Positions 8,757 to 17,012 of a stretch of 64,000 nt of DNA are shown in pieces. Origin of the DNA: Chryseobacterium wanjuense (GTDB taxonomy: Bacteria; Bacteroidota; Bacteroidia; Flavobacteriales; Weeksellaceae); the NCBI RefSeq assembly GCF_900111495.1, contig NZ_FOIU01000001.1, forward strand, positions 1,798,001 through 1,862,000. Reading direction: 5' to 3'. The position numbers were made by a program, and so were the translations under genes. How positions within the stretch are numbered: position 1 is the stretch's first letter; each line of letters starts with the position of its first letter. The notes under the pieces were generated by a model. That model ran no database searches. It had not been told where the DNA came from and was given only the letters and a program-made list of their open reading frames with translations.

Positions 8757-10013
8757 ATGTTTCGGAAACTCTATTTATCCTTATTATTAAGTTCATGCTG
8801 TGGGATGGCTTATGCACAACAACTGGCTTTTCCCGGCGCTGAAGGCTTTGGGCGTTTTGCTTCCGGCGGACGCGGCGGAAGTGTTTATCATGTAACCAAT
8901 CTTAATGATACAGGTGCAGGTTCATTCAGAGATGCGGTGAGCAAGCCCGACAGAACTATTATTTTTGATGTTTCCGGGGTGATCAGAATCAAAGAAAAGA
9001 TTGCTGCAGCTTCCGGGATTACCATTGCTGGTCAGACTTCGCCGGGAACCGGTATTACCGTTTATGGCAACAGCATATCCTTTAAAAGCAATACCATTGT
9101 GAGGTATATGAGATTCAGAGGAAGCATCGATATGCCTCAGGGAGCATGCACTGTAGTAGCGGATAACCTGAAGGACATTATCTTTGACCATGTTTCTATA
9201 GAATGGGGACGATGGGATAATCTGCATGTAAAAAACAGCACCCATGTTACCTTTCAATACTGCCTTATTGGTGAAGGTATAGATCCTCAGCGTTTTGGGG
9301 CTTTATTGGAAAATCCTGTGGATATAACCGTACATCATAGCTTATGGACAGGAAATCAAAGCCGTAATCCCAAAGCCAAAGCAAAAATTGAATACCTTAA
9401 TAATGTAGTTTACAATTGGGGGAAAAGTGCTTTCGTAGGAGGGCATTCAAGTACGGATCATTATCAGGATCTGGTGGGAAATTATTTTATTGCAGGACCT
9501 AGCTCAACCGATGAATTTTTAGATATGTTCACGGCTACAGATCATGTTTACCATAAAGATAATTATGCAGACCTCAACAAAGACGGCCAAGTAAACGGCC
9601 GATTGATAACTGATGAAGATTTTATCAAAGAAACAGCCACCCTGGTAAAAAAACCATCGACATTGTCAAATAGTGTGAAAATCGATGCTGCAGCTGATGC
9701 TTTAAAAATAGTAATGGCAGAAGCTGGCTCTTCTTTGCGCCGGGATGCCGTAGATAAAAGGATTATCGGCTACTTTAAAAGTCTTGGTAAGAAAGGTCAG
9801 ATTTTTAAAACTGAAGCTGCTGCCGGCGGACAACCGGAAATTAAACAAAAAAATTCAAAACTAAAAGATACAGATTCGGATGGCATACCCGATAACTGGG
9901 AAAATAAAAATAATCTGAATGCTGCGGATCGCACAGATGCGGCAATTCTAACGCAAACAGGTTATACAAATCTGGAAAACTATCTGAACAGTCTGGTGAA
10001 AATAGTTCATTAA
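8757..10013 (+). CDS. Secreted pectate lyase-like polysaccharide lyase (PL1 fold)
   Basis: The 418-residue protein has a signal peptide (cleaved near CGMAYAQQ). A right-handed beta-helix lyase domain follows, starting FPGAEGFGRFASGGRGG. Family landmarks are IIFDVSGVI, IDHVSIEW-like (FDHVSIEWGRWDN, calcium-site region) and HHSLWTGNQSRNPK, which holds the conserved catalytic-region arginine. The C-terminal part contains DTDSDGIPDNWE, a thrombospondin-3/dockerin-like calcium repeat common in secreted Bacteroidota enzymes. It should cleave pectate or a related uronic polymer by beta-elimination outside the cell. It stands next to a broken carbohydrate-active gene, suggesting the rest of a degradation locus has been lost. 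Confidence 0.9.
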   Translation: MFRKLYLSLLLSSCCGMAYAQQLAFPGAEGFGRFASGGRGGSVYHVTNLNDTGAGSFRDAVSKPDRTIIFDVSGVIRIKEKIAAASGITIAGQTSPGTGITVYGNSISFKSNTIVRYMRFRGSIDMPQGACTVVADNLKDIIFDHVSIEWGRWDNLHVKNSTHVTFQYCLIGEGIDPQRFGALLENPVDITVHHSLWTGNQSRNPKAKAKIEYLNNVVYNWGKSAFVGGHSSTDHYQDLVGNYFIAGPSSTDEFLDMFTATDHVYHKDNYADLNKDGQVNGRLITDEDFIKETATLVKKPSTLSNSVKIDAAADALKIVMAEAGSSLRRDAVDKRIIGYFKSLGKKGQIFKTEAAAGGQPEIKQKNSKLKDTDSDGIPDNWENKNNLNAADRTDAAILTQTGYTNLENYLNSLVKIVH

Positions 10014-10036
10014 AAATAATATAATTAAGATCAATG

Positions 10037-10067
10037 AAGCCTTTCGCATTCTTGTGGAAGGCTTTTT
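10037..10067 (+). terminator. Terminator of the pectate lyase gene
   Basis: A 12-base stem (AAGCCTTTCGCA with TGTGGAAGGCTT, two G-T wobbles) closed by a TTCT loop is followed by a short T-run. It begins 24 bases after the lyase stop codon. Confidence 0.75.
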
Positions 10068-10084
10068 ATTTCAAAACTAAAATA

Positions 10085-10114
10085 AAAAAAGAAACTTGTC
10101 AAAGGACAAGTTTC
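10085..10114 (-). terminator. Perfect terminator hairpin pointing leftward; possible end of an unannotated small transcript
   Basis: GAAACTTGTC (10091-10100), loop AAAG and GACAAGTTTC (10105-10114) form a perfect 10-base stem. On the minus strand it is followed by seven T residues, a textbook intrinsic terminator. No gene is annotated on the minus strand to its right before the divergent outer-membrane gene region (10115-10432). It may therefore end a small RNA, or act as a back-up terminator for both strands. The rest of the spacer 10014-10432 is A/T-rich, and I see no gene in it. Confidence 0.5.
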
Positions 10115-10432
10115 CAACTAACCATGATACCACCTAACCATTTAAATATTATTCTTAGGTATTTGCAAAAAATAAGTATTTCCACTATAAAAATTTAGTT
10201 TTTATAAATATTATAAATGGAAACTAAATTAATTCAAAATTGTGTTTTTTAATTATGATTAAATGTAAGAAGACTAAAGGTCTCAAAAAGAATATATTCT
10301 GTAGATTTTTATCGGAGGCTTGTAGAATTAAAACTACAAATTAAGACAAAAATTCTTCACCTATTCCGACTCTGGCTTTGTTATTGCGGTACGAAATAAA
10401 ATCCTTTTCATTTTAACATTAACCAAAAAGCC

Positions 10433-11278
10433 ATGAATAATAGTCACACCATTATTTCAACATTATTTTTTGGGGTCATGTTTCTGCCCTGCATATGTTT
10501 CGGGCAGCAGGAATCTAAACAAAACTACACGCTCTTCAACCCTGTTCCGAAGGATTTAATGCGGGAAATGGAAACCGACCGACCCGATGTCACCGAGTCT
10601 CCTTATACCGTAGACGCAGCACATTTTCAATACGAAACGGATCTGGTAAGGCTGACAAGACAAAAATCGGATGAACAGGAGACCCGCACATTATTGATCA
10701 ATCAGGGAAATTTTAAGATTGGGCTTACCCGTACTACAGCGATACAGATCGGATTTCAAACGTACGGAAACCAAAAGGAAAAAGACCTGAATTCTGGAAG
10801 TGTGACAACGAGCAATGGTTTTGGTGATATAACATTCAGAATCAAACAAAATTTAATAGGAAATGACAAAGGTAACTTCGCTTTGGCGGTTTTGCCCTAT
10901 GTGAAATTTCCGACTTCCAATTATGAAGACAGCCGTTTTGAGGGAGGTTTAATCGTACCAATGATTTACAAGCTGCCGGGAGAATGGAACCTGGGAATGC
11001 AGGTGGAAGTCGACAGGTTAAAAGACCGCGATCAGCAGACAATGCATACAGAGTTTTTACAGACTTTAGCGATCAGTCATCCGATTATAAAAGGTGTTGA
11101 AGCGATCGCAGAAACGTATTATACCTATGATTTTAAAGCTCATGAAATATCCACCTACCTGAATGCGGCCATTCAAATGGAAGTTGCAAAAGATTTTCAA
11201 CTGGATGCCGGAATTAATTACGGATTACAGCACCACGCGGAAAAACATTATTTCATCGGTGCATCGTATCGTTATTAA
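10433..11278 (+). CDS. Outer-membrane beta-barrel, phenol-degradation MetA/transporter-like family
   Basis: This 281-residue protein has a signal peptide (FLPCICFGQQ) followed by alternating amphipathic beta-strands ending in aromatic residues. It ends in YFIGASYRY, typical of the last strand of a barrel. The segment METDRPDVTESPYTVDA is the hallmark start of the family often annotated as 'transporter' or 'putative MetA-pathway of phenol degradation'. It probably allows diffusion of hydrophobic small molecules across the outer membrane; no substrate can be named. It is monocistronic and converges with the carotenoid operon, with only 28 bases between stop codons. Confidence 0.75.
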   Translation: MNNSHTIISTLFFGVMFLPCICFGQQESKQNYTLFNPVPKDLMREMETDRPDVTESPYTVDAAHFQYETDLVRLTRQKSDEQETRTLLINQGNFKIGLTRTTAIQIGFQTYGNQKEKDLNSGSVTTSNGFGDITFRIKQNLIGNDKGNFALAVLPYVKFPTSNYEDSRFEGGLIVPMIYKLPGEWNLGMQVEVDRLKDRDQQTMHTEFLQTLAISHPIIKGVEAIAETYYTYDFKAHEISTYLNAAIQMEVAKDFQLDAGINYGLQHHAEKHYFIGASYRY

Positions 11279-11306
11279 AATAAATGATAAAAATTGAGGT
11301 ACAGTT

Positions 11307-12002
11307 TTAATTTTCTCTATGCTTTTTCTTTAAAAGTGAAAAAAAATAAACATTAAGTAAAAATTGGCTGTAACCATACACCGCATCTTCTACAGGAATG
11401 GTCAACATTCTTATTCCCAGAAAGGAATCAGGGTTATAATTCACGATGGGAGAAGGGATAATGGAGCCTGTCAATATTCCATTTACGGCAAAGAAACCAG
11501 GCATGAGGATGAGATAAACAAGGCTGGCTTGTCCGATCCATTCTTTTTTAGCTATAAAATGTAGGTATGACAGCGTCAAAAGGGTCACGATCACCGTAAT
11601 AAACGTGTAAATTTTGTGATGGTAAAGAAGTCCGACTACTGTTAAAAAAATAGTCGCGGTAAATACAATGATATTATTGAATGAATTCACCCATTTCAGG
11701 TCAAAAAATTTATCCATACAATAATATGTAAATACACAGGCAAAGGGGATGCAGTAAAAAAACAGCCATTCTTCAATCGGTAAACCCGCCAAGGTAAAGC
11801 CCAATGTATAACGGGTATCGAACCACCAGACTCCTTTTTCCGTAAACCAGATATCCCAGCCTATAAATGGAACAGCCACAATAGTACTCGATATCAGAAA
11901 AGTACCAAAGAAGCGATTGAATAAAATCTTCTTGTCAAAAGAAGCCAAAAAGCAGATGACAACAGTAAAAAAATTAATTAAAATATAAGTATAGGCTATC
12001 AT
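11307..12002 (-). CDS. crtY: Lycopene cyclase, CrtYc/CrtYd fusion type (lycopene to beta-carotene)
   Basis: The 231-residue protein is almost entirely membrane helices (about seven). It contains two related halves, each with a P-x-E-(E/D) motif: LPIEEWLFF and IPVEDAVYGY. This is the signature of the heterodimer-derived lycopene cyclases, fused in Bacteroidota, not of the flavin-type CrtY. It should cyclise both ends of lycopene in the inner membrane. Its start overlaps the crtZ stop by 4 bases (ATGA), implying translational coupling. It is the last gene of the carotenoid operon. Confidence 0.9.
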   Translation of the reverse strand: MIAYTYILINFFTVVICFLASFDKKILFNRFFGTFLISSTIVAVPFIGWDIWFTEKGVWWFDTRYTLGFTLAGLPIEEWLFFYCIPFACVFTYYCMDKFFDLKWVNSFNNIIVFTATIFLTVVGLLYHHKIYTFITVIVTLLTLSYLHFIAKKEWIGQASLVYLILMPGFFAVNGILTGSIIPSPIVNYNPDSFLGIRMLTIPVEDAVYGYSQFLLNVYFFSLLKKKHREN

Positions 12003-12451
12003 TTCTTATTCATATACATTTTAAAAAACTTAACAGGAACCCACAAAAATCCAAAGCATTCCCCATTTTCTTTTCCGAGGTGTTTGTGGTGCTGCTTGTG
12101 AGCACGACGAATCGCAAGCAAATACGAATTGCGGGTCTTTTTAAAAAGCTGCGCTCTCTGATGGATGAAAATATCATGAACAAAAAAATACGCCATCCCG
12201 TATAAACTTATTCCCAGACCGATAAAAAATACGTAGCTGAAATCCTGCCTTACTCCAACGTACAATAAAGCAATCGCAGGAGTGGCAAATATTACAAAGA
12301 ACAGATCGTTTCTTTCCAGAGATCCTTCATTACTGTGATCGTGATGATCGCGATGCAGTATCCATAAAAAACCGTGCATAATATACCGATGGATAAGCCA
12401 GGTAGCACCTTCCATCGAGATAAATACTAATATTACGATTAACAGATTCAT
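11999..12451 (-). CDS. crtZ: Beta-carotene 3-hydroxylase CrtZ
   Basis: The 150-residue membrane protein carries the four histidine clusters of the fatty-acid-hydroxylase superfamily: HRYIMHG, HRDHHDH, HDIFIHQR and RAHKQHHKH. These bind the di-iron centre. CrtZ hydroxylates the beta-ionone rings of beta-carotene to give beta-cryptoxanthin and zeaxanthin, a typical flavobacterial yellow pigment. It is co-transcribed with crtB upstream (32-base gap) and crtY downstream (4-base overlap). Length and motifs match bacterial CrtZ well. Confidence 0.93.
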   Translation of the reverse strand: MNLLIVILVFISMEGATWLIHRYIMHGFLWILHRDHHDHSNEGSLERNDLFFVIFATPAIALLYVGVRQDFSYVFFIGLGISLYGMAYFFVHDIFIHQRAQLFKKTRNSYLLAIRRAHKQHHKHLGKENGECFGFLWVPVKFFKMYMNKK

Positions 12452-12483
12452 GCGATTTTTTATATTAAATTTATCAAAACTTG

Positions 12484-13320
12484 TTATAAATAAGCCGACT
12501 TGTAACGGATATAGCTTTTAAACGCTACCAATATTTTCTGAGAATTAGGAATCCTCACTCTCTTTTTCATGATCTTCTGGGAACTCGTTCTTTTAATTTT
12601 TTCAAACAATGAAAGATAATACCGGTAAGCCAGATAAACCCCGAACATGGATGAGCCGGGCAGTTTTTTAATTCCTATTAAAGCTTCTTTAAACTCGGAT
12701 TCAATTTCTTTTTCAATTTCAAATTTTACAGAATTATCGAAAACAGACATATTGATGCCCGGAAAATAAGTGCGTCCTAAGACCTGATAATCATCTTTAA
12801 GATCTCTTAAAAAATTCACTTTCTGAAAAGCAGAGCCCAATTTCATGGCAAAAGGCTTCAGCTCTTCAAATTTCTGTTTGTTTCCTTCGGTGAATATCTG
12901 CAGACACATCAGCCCTACGACTTCCGCCGATCCGTAGATATATTCTTTATATAGTTCTGAATTATAATTGATTTTTTGAAGATCCATCTCCATGCTGTGC
13001 AAAAACTGGTCAATGAGTCTTCTTTCAATTTTATATTTGCGTACTGTATCCTGGAAAGACTGTAAAATAGGATTAAGAGAAATCCCTTCTTCCAAAGCAT
13101 GTTCTGTTTCTGTTTTTAAGCTTAAGAGCAGCTTCTCTTTGTCGAAGCCATGAAAACTATCAACAATTTCGTCTGCCAAGCGCACATAGCCATAGATCGC
13201 GTAGATGGCAGACCGTATGGAAGGGCTTAAAGCCAAAATTCCCAACGAAAAACTTGTACTGTATTTTTGAGTCGTACGCTTGCTCACGTCGTGAGATAAT
13301 TCATCAAACAATTTTTTCAT
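12484..13320 (-). CDS. crtB: Phytoene synthase CrtB
   Basis: This 278-residue protein shows both Asp-rich motifs of squalene/phytoene synthases: DEIVD (near residue 50) and DLKDD (near 200). The RLADEIVDSF and KVNFLRDLKDDY contexts are typical. It condenses two geranylgeranyl diphosphates to phytoene at the membrane surface. Its first 17 bases overlap the end of crtI, showing tight coupling. There is no GGPP synthase in the operon, so the precursor must come from elsewhere in the genome. Confidence 0.93.
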   Translation of the reverse strand: MKKLFDELSHDVSKRTTQKYSTSFSLGILALSPSIRSAIYAIYGYVRLADEIVDSFHGFDKEKLLLSLKTETEHALEEGISLNPILQSFQDTVRKYKIERRLIDQFLHSMEMDLQKINYNSELYKEYIYGSAEVVGLMCLQIFTEGNKQKFEELKPFAMKLGSAFQKVNFLRDLKDDYQVLGRTYFPGINMSVFDNSVKFEIEKEIESEFKEALIGIKKLPGSSMFGVYLAYRYYLSLFEKIKRTSSQKIMKKRVRIPNSQKILVAFKSYIRYKSAYL

Positions 13321-14812
13321 ACTTTTTTACTTTAGGGTTATTCACTTCAGCGGCTGCGATTTTTCCGGAGATAATGGATGGCGGAACTCCCGGTCCGGGA
13401 ACCGTCAGCTGTCCGGTATAAAAAAGATTGTCAACCTTCATGTTCCGGATTTTAGGCTTTAATACGGCTGTTTGCGACAAGGTATTGGCCAGACCATAGG
13501 CATTGCCCTGATAAGCATTGTAATCAGCAATAAAATCATTTACACAATAACTTCTCTTATATTCTATTCTTGAAAATATGTCCTGTGTTCCGGTATGCTG
13601 CTCAATTCTTGACAACATTTCTTTGAGATATTTTTCTCTAAGCTCTTCGTGATCTTCTATTCCGGGAGCTAACGGCATTAATAAAAATAAATTTTCACAA
13701 TTCTCAGGCGCCACGCCGGGATCCGTTACCGATGGACTGCAACAATAAAATAAAGGTTTGTCGGGCCATTTTTTAGTGCCATAAATACATTCCACATGCT
13801 CATCCAGATCATTTTCAAAAAACAGGGTGTGATGCTTTATATTATCAATTTTTCCTTTTATTCCCAGATAATAAATAAGGCAGGACGGAGCAAATGTTCT
13901 GCTTTTCCAGTATTCTTCGTCATAGTTTCTAAGATCTTCGGAAAGGAGGGTTTCGGTATGATGATAGTCTGAAGAGGCGATCACAGCATCAAACCCGATT
14001 TCTTCATTATTGATTATTAATGAATTAACTTTCCCGTTTTTAACATTAATTTTATGAACAGTTTGATCAAAATGGAAAACAGCTCCCTGATCTTCTGCCA
14101 CTTTCTGCATCGCCAAAACCAGCTGATAAAAACCGCCCATCGGATACCATGTTCCTAATGCATAGCCGCCATAATTCATGAGGCTGTATAAGGCAGGAAT
14201 ATTTTTAGGCGATGCACCCAGGAATATCACAGGGAATTCCATCAAAGCTTTAAGTTTCGGATCTGAAAAATACCGGGCTACATAACTTCTGAAATTGGTA
14301 AGAAGATCCAGTTTTAATGCACTTGAAGCTATTTTTAATGAAACAAATTCCAGCCAGCTGTGGCAGGGTTTATTGACAAATTCCTGCATTCCCACCTGAT
14401 ATTTGAATTGTGCCGACTGCATGAATTTATCATACTCCTTACCTGCTCCTTTCTCTATGTTTTCAAATAATTCCCTGATTTCATCATATTTTGAAGGAAC
14501 ACCAATCGTTTCATCGGAAAAAACCATTTCAAACTGAGGATCCAAAGAAACAAGCTTAAAAAAATCAACAGCTTCACGACCAAAATCCTGAAAAAATCCG
14601 TTGATAATATCCGGCATCCAATACCATGAAGGCCCCATATCAAAGGTATAGCCGTTTTCAGTGGTAAACTGCCTTGCCCTGCCGCCCGGCTGAGAAAGTT
14701 TTTCGAAAACATGTACCTCATTCCCTGATTTTGCGGCATAAGCAGCAGCTGAAATCCCGGAAAACCCCGAACCAATAACTGCAATTTTCTTTTTTGTTTT
14801 CTCTGTTCCCAT
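13304..14812 (-). CDS. crtI: Phytoene desaturase CrtI
   Basis: The 502-residue flavoprotein starts with the FAD-binding motif IGSGFSGISAAAYAA (near residue 13), followed by HVFEKLSQPGGRARQF. It ends with the CrtI signature GVPPSIISGKIAA. It should carry out the desaturations from phytoene to lycopene. It lies 28 bases after the MarR-type gene and overlaps crtB. The order MarR-crtI-crtB-crtZ-crtY gives a complete route from GGPP to zeaxanthin. Confidence 0.93.
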   Translation of the reverse strand: MGTEKTKKKIAVIGSGFSGISAAAYAAKSGNEVHVFEKLSQPGGRARQFTTENGYTFDMGPSWYWMPDIINGFFQDFGREAVDFFKLVSLDPQFEMVFSDETIGVPSKYDEIRELFENIEKGAGKEYDKFMQSAQFKYQVGMQEFVNKPCHSWLEFVSLKIASSALKLDLLTNFRSYVARYFSDPKLKALMEFPVIFLGASPKNIPALYSLMNYGGYALGTWYPMGGFYQLVLAMQKVAEDQGAVFHFDQTVHKINVKNGKVNSLIINNEEIGFDAVIASSDYHHTETLLSEDLRNYDEEYWKSRTFAPSCLIYYLGIKGKIDNIKHHTLFFENDLDEHVECIYGTKKWPDKPLFYCCSPSVTDPGVAPENCENLFLLMPLAPGIEDHEELREKYLKEMLSRIEQHTGTQDIFSRIEYKRSYCVNDFIADYNAYQGNAYGLANTLSQTAVLKPKIRNMKVDNLFYTGQLTVPGPGVPPSIISGKIAAAEVNNPKVKKYEKIV

Positions 14813-14840
14813 ATTTCCGATTTAGCGACTTATTTTTTAA

Positions 14841-15506
14841 TTAATTTTTGCTCAACTGATCATAAGCAATATCCAACAGCTCTTTAGGCTCCAAATTCTT
14901 ACAGTATATAGAATGGTGAAAATCATTAAGTTTAGAAAGCAGAAAGATAAGTTCCATCTTTTCCCGGTGTGTTAAATCTCCCGTTACGATCTGTGTCGCC
15001 TTACGGATTTTATCCATCTGGTCGTCCAAAGTTTTGAGGCCTTTTTCGGTTATTTTAATAACTTTTGTCCTTTTATCGGTATCAGAATCGGTCTGCTCTG
15101 CCCATCCTTGATGAATCAGCCGGTTTATGATCTGTATTCCTGCCGGCTTGTCATGTACATTTGCTTTTATTAATTCTGTTTTCGACATTGATCCGAAAGA
15201 CTTCAGGGTGATTAGGTAAATAAAATCCTCCTGGCTAGAAAACATCGAATCATTGATGGCAGATTTGGAGTAAGATTTTGCGTACCTGTTCATATGCACG
15301 ATCAAAGTGCTGATAACACTTTCGGGACTTCTGCCCTTTTCTTTTCCTTCCCAGTCGGGAGTTTTTACAGAATCTGTATTTTCAGCGGATGCGGCTATCC
15401 ATTCTTTAAAACCATTTACATCATTGCTGTAATGGTTTTTATTTTCATTTTGAATCTCGAATTGTTGAACTAATTCTATGACTTCTTTTATAAGTTCGTA
15501 ATTCAT
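14841..15506 (-). CDS. MarR-family regulator leading the carotenoid operon
   Basis: The start MNYELIKEV at 15506 is chosen; the upstream codons belong to the operator region. The 221-residue protein is longer than usual for MarR because of an N-terminal extension. The winged-helix core contains SKTELIKANVHDKPAGIQII and DTDKRTKVIKITEKG, the wing with its conserved D-x-R-x-K. As first gene of the crt operon it is the likely local regulator of pigment synthesis. A perfect palindrome sits 11 bases upstream of its start over a -7-like box, which implies autoregulation. The inducing signal is unknown. Confidence 0.85.
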   Translation of the reverse strand: MNYELIKEVIELVQQFEIQNENKNHYSNDVNGFKEWIAASAENTDSVKTPDWEGKEKGRSPESVISTLIVHMNRYAKSYSKSAINDSMFSSQEDFIYLITLKSFGSMSKTELIKANVHDKPAGIQIINRLIHQGWAEQTDSDTDKRTKVIKITEKGLKTLDDQMDKIRKATQIVTGDLTHREKMELIFLLSKLNDFHHSIYCKNLEPKELLDIAYDQLSKN

Positions 15507-15516
15507 AAAAAATAAA

Positions 15517-15536
15517 TTAGTATACAAATATACTAA
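15517..15536 (-). promoter_or_regulatory. Candidate MarR operator overlapping the crt promoter
   Basis: TTAGTATA, spacer CAAA, TATACTAA is a perfect 8+8 inverted repeat. On the minus strand its middle reads TATATTTG (15525-15532), which fits the Bacteroidota -7 consensus TAnnTTTG. A bound MarR dimer would therefore block RNA polymerase. A further half-site TATACTAA lies at 15560-15567. The geometry is visible directly; the regulatory role is inference. Confidence 0.6.
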
Positions 15537-15567
15537 AATAAATAATTAAAATATAATATTATACTAA

Positions 15568-15911
15568 AATAATACCATACAGTTATGCTACCCATTACCA
15601 ATACGCAATAAGCAAAACAATCTTCTTAAGATAATTTCAAGGCTATCTTATGTTGAAAAAAGTGGTTTAAAGATTATTTTTTCGAATTCAAGATCATTAT
15701 CTTTTCTGAAATTATGGACAGATCTCTATCCGTTGTCAGACATTGTGTAATATATGAAACGTATCTGGAAACAACGTCGAAATTACCCGGCAGAAAGGGT
15801 TTCAATACCAGATCGGAATGATAATTTAATCACATTTGGAGAAGGATGACAACTGCCTCAGCAAAAAAATAATTAGTATATCATTAAGCATTAATCATTT
15901 AAGTTTAAGTT
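15568..15911. other. Intergenic stretch without a convincing gene
   Basis: The sequence between the crt promoter region and the HxlR gene holds no ORF of family-like character. A 31-codon frame at 15754-15849 is too short to call. A further AATTAGTATA half-site-like string occurs near 15870. I see no terminator or repeat. Confidence 0.5.
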
Positions 15912-16307
15912 TTACTTCTCTGATTTACCGGATGCCATTTCAGCCTTGATCTTCTCGCGGTGTTGCATTCCCCATTTTGTCATAGCGCCTACAACTTCTT
16001 CTAATGTATGACTGTAAGGAAGCAATTCATATTCGATGGTAACAGGATAGCCGTTCTCTACTTTTTTAATGATGAAGCCATTCATTTCCAGTTCTTTTAA
16101 TTCACTTGACAGAACACGTGCAGAAATTCCGGTGACCTGTCTCTGAATCTCGGTGAATCTTTTATTTCCTCTCGCCATAGCGATGATGATCATCAATTTC
16201 CACTTGCCCCCGATCGCATACAAAGCATCGGACATAGCCATTAAAACTTTATGACAATCTTCTGTAAATGCCTTATTGTCCAGCTGATTTTTTTCTGTTT
16301 TTGCCAT
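15912..16307 (-). CDS. HxlR-family transcriptional regulator
   Basis: The 131-residue protein fits the HxlR family (about 110-130 residues). It has a cysteine near residue 19 (DCHKVLM), a winged helix-turn-helix with IGGKWKLMIIIAMARGNKRF, and LSSELKELEMNGFI. The C-terminal part (YSHTLEEVVGAMTKWG) is the conserved dimerisation helix. Such proteins commonly sense electrophiles or quinones through the cysteine and control a neighbouring oxidoreductase. It is divergent from the NTF2-like gene, its most likely target. Two inverted repeats lie between them. Confidence 0.88.
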   Translation of the reverse strand: MAKTEKNQLDNKAFTEDCHKVLMAMSDALYAIGGKWKLMIIIAMARGNKRFTEIQRQVTGISARVLSSELKELEMNGFIIKKVENGYPVTIEYELLPYSHTLEEVVGAMTKWGMQHREKIKAEMASGKSEK

Positions 16308-16336
16308 GAGTTTGATTTTGATTAGCCGATAACCTT

Positions 16337-16405
16337 TTAGTAACGACTAACAAATTGTAAGCAAATATAATATAATTTTGTCAACAATAATTACAGAAAG
16401 TAATT
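16337..16405. promoter_or_regulatory. Two inverted repeats between HxlR and NTF2-like genes
   Basis: TTAGT-AACG-ACTAA (16337-16350) and AATTAC-AGAAA-GTAATT (16389-16405) are both perfect inverted repeats. They lie in the divergent spacer and are plausible binding sites for the HxlR dimer. In A/T-rich DNA such short repeats may also arise by chance. Confidence 0.4.
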
Positions 16406-16431
16406 TTAAATATTCATTAAACAACAAAATT

Positions 16432-16869
16432 ATGACACTAGAAATTTTAAAGGCCAAGGAAGACCTAAGAAACCTGATCGACGAGTATGCGTACCTAAGT
16501 GACGAGTGGAAAATCTCCGAAGTTATGAATCTGTTCACACCCGATGTTACCTATAAAGTTCATATGAATGGTGCTTTGGTAGCAGACGTATCGGGAAGGG
16601 AAAACATGGAGCAGGATTTCAATTTTCATGCTTCTCAAGTTAAAACATATTTTACCCTGAACGGGCAGCACACGACTAAAATTGATGGTGATACTGCTAC
16701 CGGTATTTCCTTTGCTCAGATCAAAATGATCCGGGAAGCTGATGGAAAAAATGTATTGACCGATTATAGTGTAAAATATGACGACTACTATGTGAAACAA
16801 AATGAAAAATGGTTTATCAAAGACCGTGTTGCTCATTTTCTGATCATTGAAACAAGATCTATTTCCTGA
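16432..16869 (+). CDS. NTF2-like / SnoaL-type small-molecule-binding protein
   Basis: The start MTLEILKAKEDLRNLIDEYA at 16432 is preferred over an upstream TTG. The 145-residue protein has the NTF2-like pattern: an N-terminal helix pair (DLRNLIDEYAYLSDEW), FTPDVTYKV, a central sheet (HTTKIDGDTATGISFAQI) and a C-terminal strand (NEKWFIKDRVAHFLI). The fold binds or converts small hydrophobic molecules. The function is unknown, but divergent HxlR control suggests a detoxification role. A hairpin follows the stop codon. Confidence 0.8.
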   Translation: MTLEILKAKEDLRNLIDEYAYLSDEWKISEVMNLFTPDVTYKVHMNGALVADVSGRENMEQDFNFHASQVKTYFTLNGQHTTKIDGDTATGISFAQIKMIREADGKNVLTDYSVKYDDYYVKQNEKWFIKDRVAHFLIIETRSIS

Positions 16870-16892
16870 TTTTTTTGCGCATTAAAACCGTT

Positions 16893-16923
16893 AAGCCTTG
16901 TAATATATTTTATTGCAAGGCTT
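16893..16923. terminator. Hairpin between convergent NTF2-like and AraC genes
   Basis: AAGCCTTG plus AATA (16893-16905) pairs with TATT plus CAAGGCTT (16911-16923). It lies 24 bases after the NTF2-like stop. The T-run is weak on both sides, so it may work as a bidirectional terminator. Confidence 0.5.
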
Positions 16924-17012
16924 TGGGTGTAGAATTACAAAGATTTAAAAAATCAAATTAATGCATTCCTTCCATTATTCGGAAGATTGGCAGATTACGT
17001 TCTTTCGAAATT

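Noticed and set aside
15754..15849. 31-codon ORF beginning MKRIWKQRRNYPAE
   Set aside because: Too short, no context and no recognisable motif in the spacer between crt and HxlR genes.
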